From Acidimicrobiaceae bacterium (lineage in GTDB: Bacteria; Actinomycetota; Acidimicrobiia; Acidimicrobiales; Acidimicrobiaceae), in contig JABEUP010000186.1 of NCBI GenBank assembly GCA_013044365.1, positions 1 through 5,441 of the forward strand: DNA of 5,441 nt, given 5' to 3'. Numbering within the stretch: the stretch's first letter is position 1; every line of letters begins with the position of its first letter. The notes beneath the pieces were generated by a model. It had not been told where the DNA came from. It saw only the letters and a program-made list of their open reading frames with translations, and did no database searches. A program made the translations under genes and the position numbers. Shown here piece after piece: positions 5,329 to 5,441 of this stretch.

Positions 5329-5441
5329 CGACCAGCCTTTGTTGGGACTTCGGATATGCGCGGGGTCTGAAGAATCTGGACTGAGTGTGGCATTGATCTA
5401 AAGAAAGGCGGGGGCTCTGCAATTCTGTTGGTACTTGACGC
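5329..5441. other. Upstream region of the right transposase, no gene seen
   Basis: No gene is supported in these 113 nt. Reading the minus strand upstream of TTG 5328, the transposase frame stays open for 23 codons and still encodes the family-like residues Lys-Gly-Trp-Ser just before it, but it offers no ATG, GTG, TTG or CTG start. An ATG at 5393-5391 lies in another frame and ends quickly. The sequence at 5427-5439 (GTTG, then TTGAC) has only weak similarity to the inner side of the element tip. Confidence 0.4.

Larger units (their letters stand above)
4240..5441 (-). mobile_element. IS30-family insertion sequence (right element, outer end not resolved)
   Basis: The inner tip at 4240-4266 matches the tip of the left element, and nearly all of the remainder is one minus-strand transposase gene of IS30 type. 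The outer tip is not clearly visible. If the spacing between tip and coding start is as in the left element, the outer inverted repeat would begin near 5443, just beyond the edge. The end given is therefore the window edge, not a proven boundary. The element is visibly more G+C-rich than the operon it abuts. It lies in the same orientation as the left element, so the two could in principle act as a composite transposon around the operon, although they are not identical copies. Confidence 0.8.

Noticed and set aside
5388..5414. A possible outer inverted repeat of the right element beginning GTGGCATTGATC.
   Set aside because: Only about 9 of the first 12 bases match the inner tip and the GGGCGG-type end does not align. 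The spacing to the gene also differs from the left element.
1..5441. CRISPR arrays, tRNA or rRNA genes, riboswitches, toxin-antitoxin pairs and defence genes.
   Set aside because: Nothing resembling these was found by reading. The only repeats are the element tips, the transposase hairpin and the junction cluster.

Overview
The window looks like bacterial accessory DNA, most likely from an actinobacterium. It carries one complete three-gene sugar-type ABC importer cassette, boxed in on both sides by IS30-family insertion sequences. The actinobacterial guess rests on two inferences. The permease motif TTIRPGRFNV, followed by G-T-L-A-A-V-Y, matches a permease type I associate with actinobacterial sugar importers. 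The binding protein has a Lys/Pro-rich linker after its signal peptide of a kind common in that phylum. Genus-level assignment is not possible from this window.

Layout. (1) 1-196, minus strand: the 5' end of an IS30-like transposase gene. It has a GTG start, a good ribosome binding site and a hairpin over that site, and the element tip lies near 196. The rest of the element is off the left edge. (2) 197-305: a short non-coding region with a convincing extended -10 promoter (248-275) and a strong Shine-Dalgarno sequence. (3) 306-1505: a secreted sugar-type substrate-binding protein. (4) 1506-1620: a repeat-rich junction containing two direct copies of a 28-nt sequence and a perfect 22-bp inverted repeat with a 3-nt loop. 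It overlaps the apparent start of the ATPase gene. (5) 1536-3167: an RbsA-type double ATPase. (6) 3157-4236: an RbsC-type permease, overlapping the ATPase gene by 11 nt. (7) 4240 to the right edge, minus strand: a second IS30-family element with an apparently intact DDE transposase. Its inner tip begins only about 4 nt after the permease stop.

The three plus-strand genes form one operon. The binding protein should capture a solute outside the membrane, the permease should form the channel, and the double ATPase should power uptake. This is the carbohydrate uptake transporter 2 (CUT2) arrangement known from ribose, xylose and galactose importers. The substrate cannot be read from the sequence, and no regulator or catabolic gene is present. 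The two IS30 elements are in the same orientation, are distinct in sequence, and share 22 of 27 bases in the tips that face the operon. The operon is visibly less G+C-rich than the right-hand transposase gene.

Nothing here proves a new system. The most unusual feature is the repeat and hairpin cluster at the binding-protein/ATPase junction. It adds a tandemly repeated N-terminal extension to the ATPase as read from its first ATG, and it could set the ratio of binding protein to membrane components.
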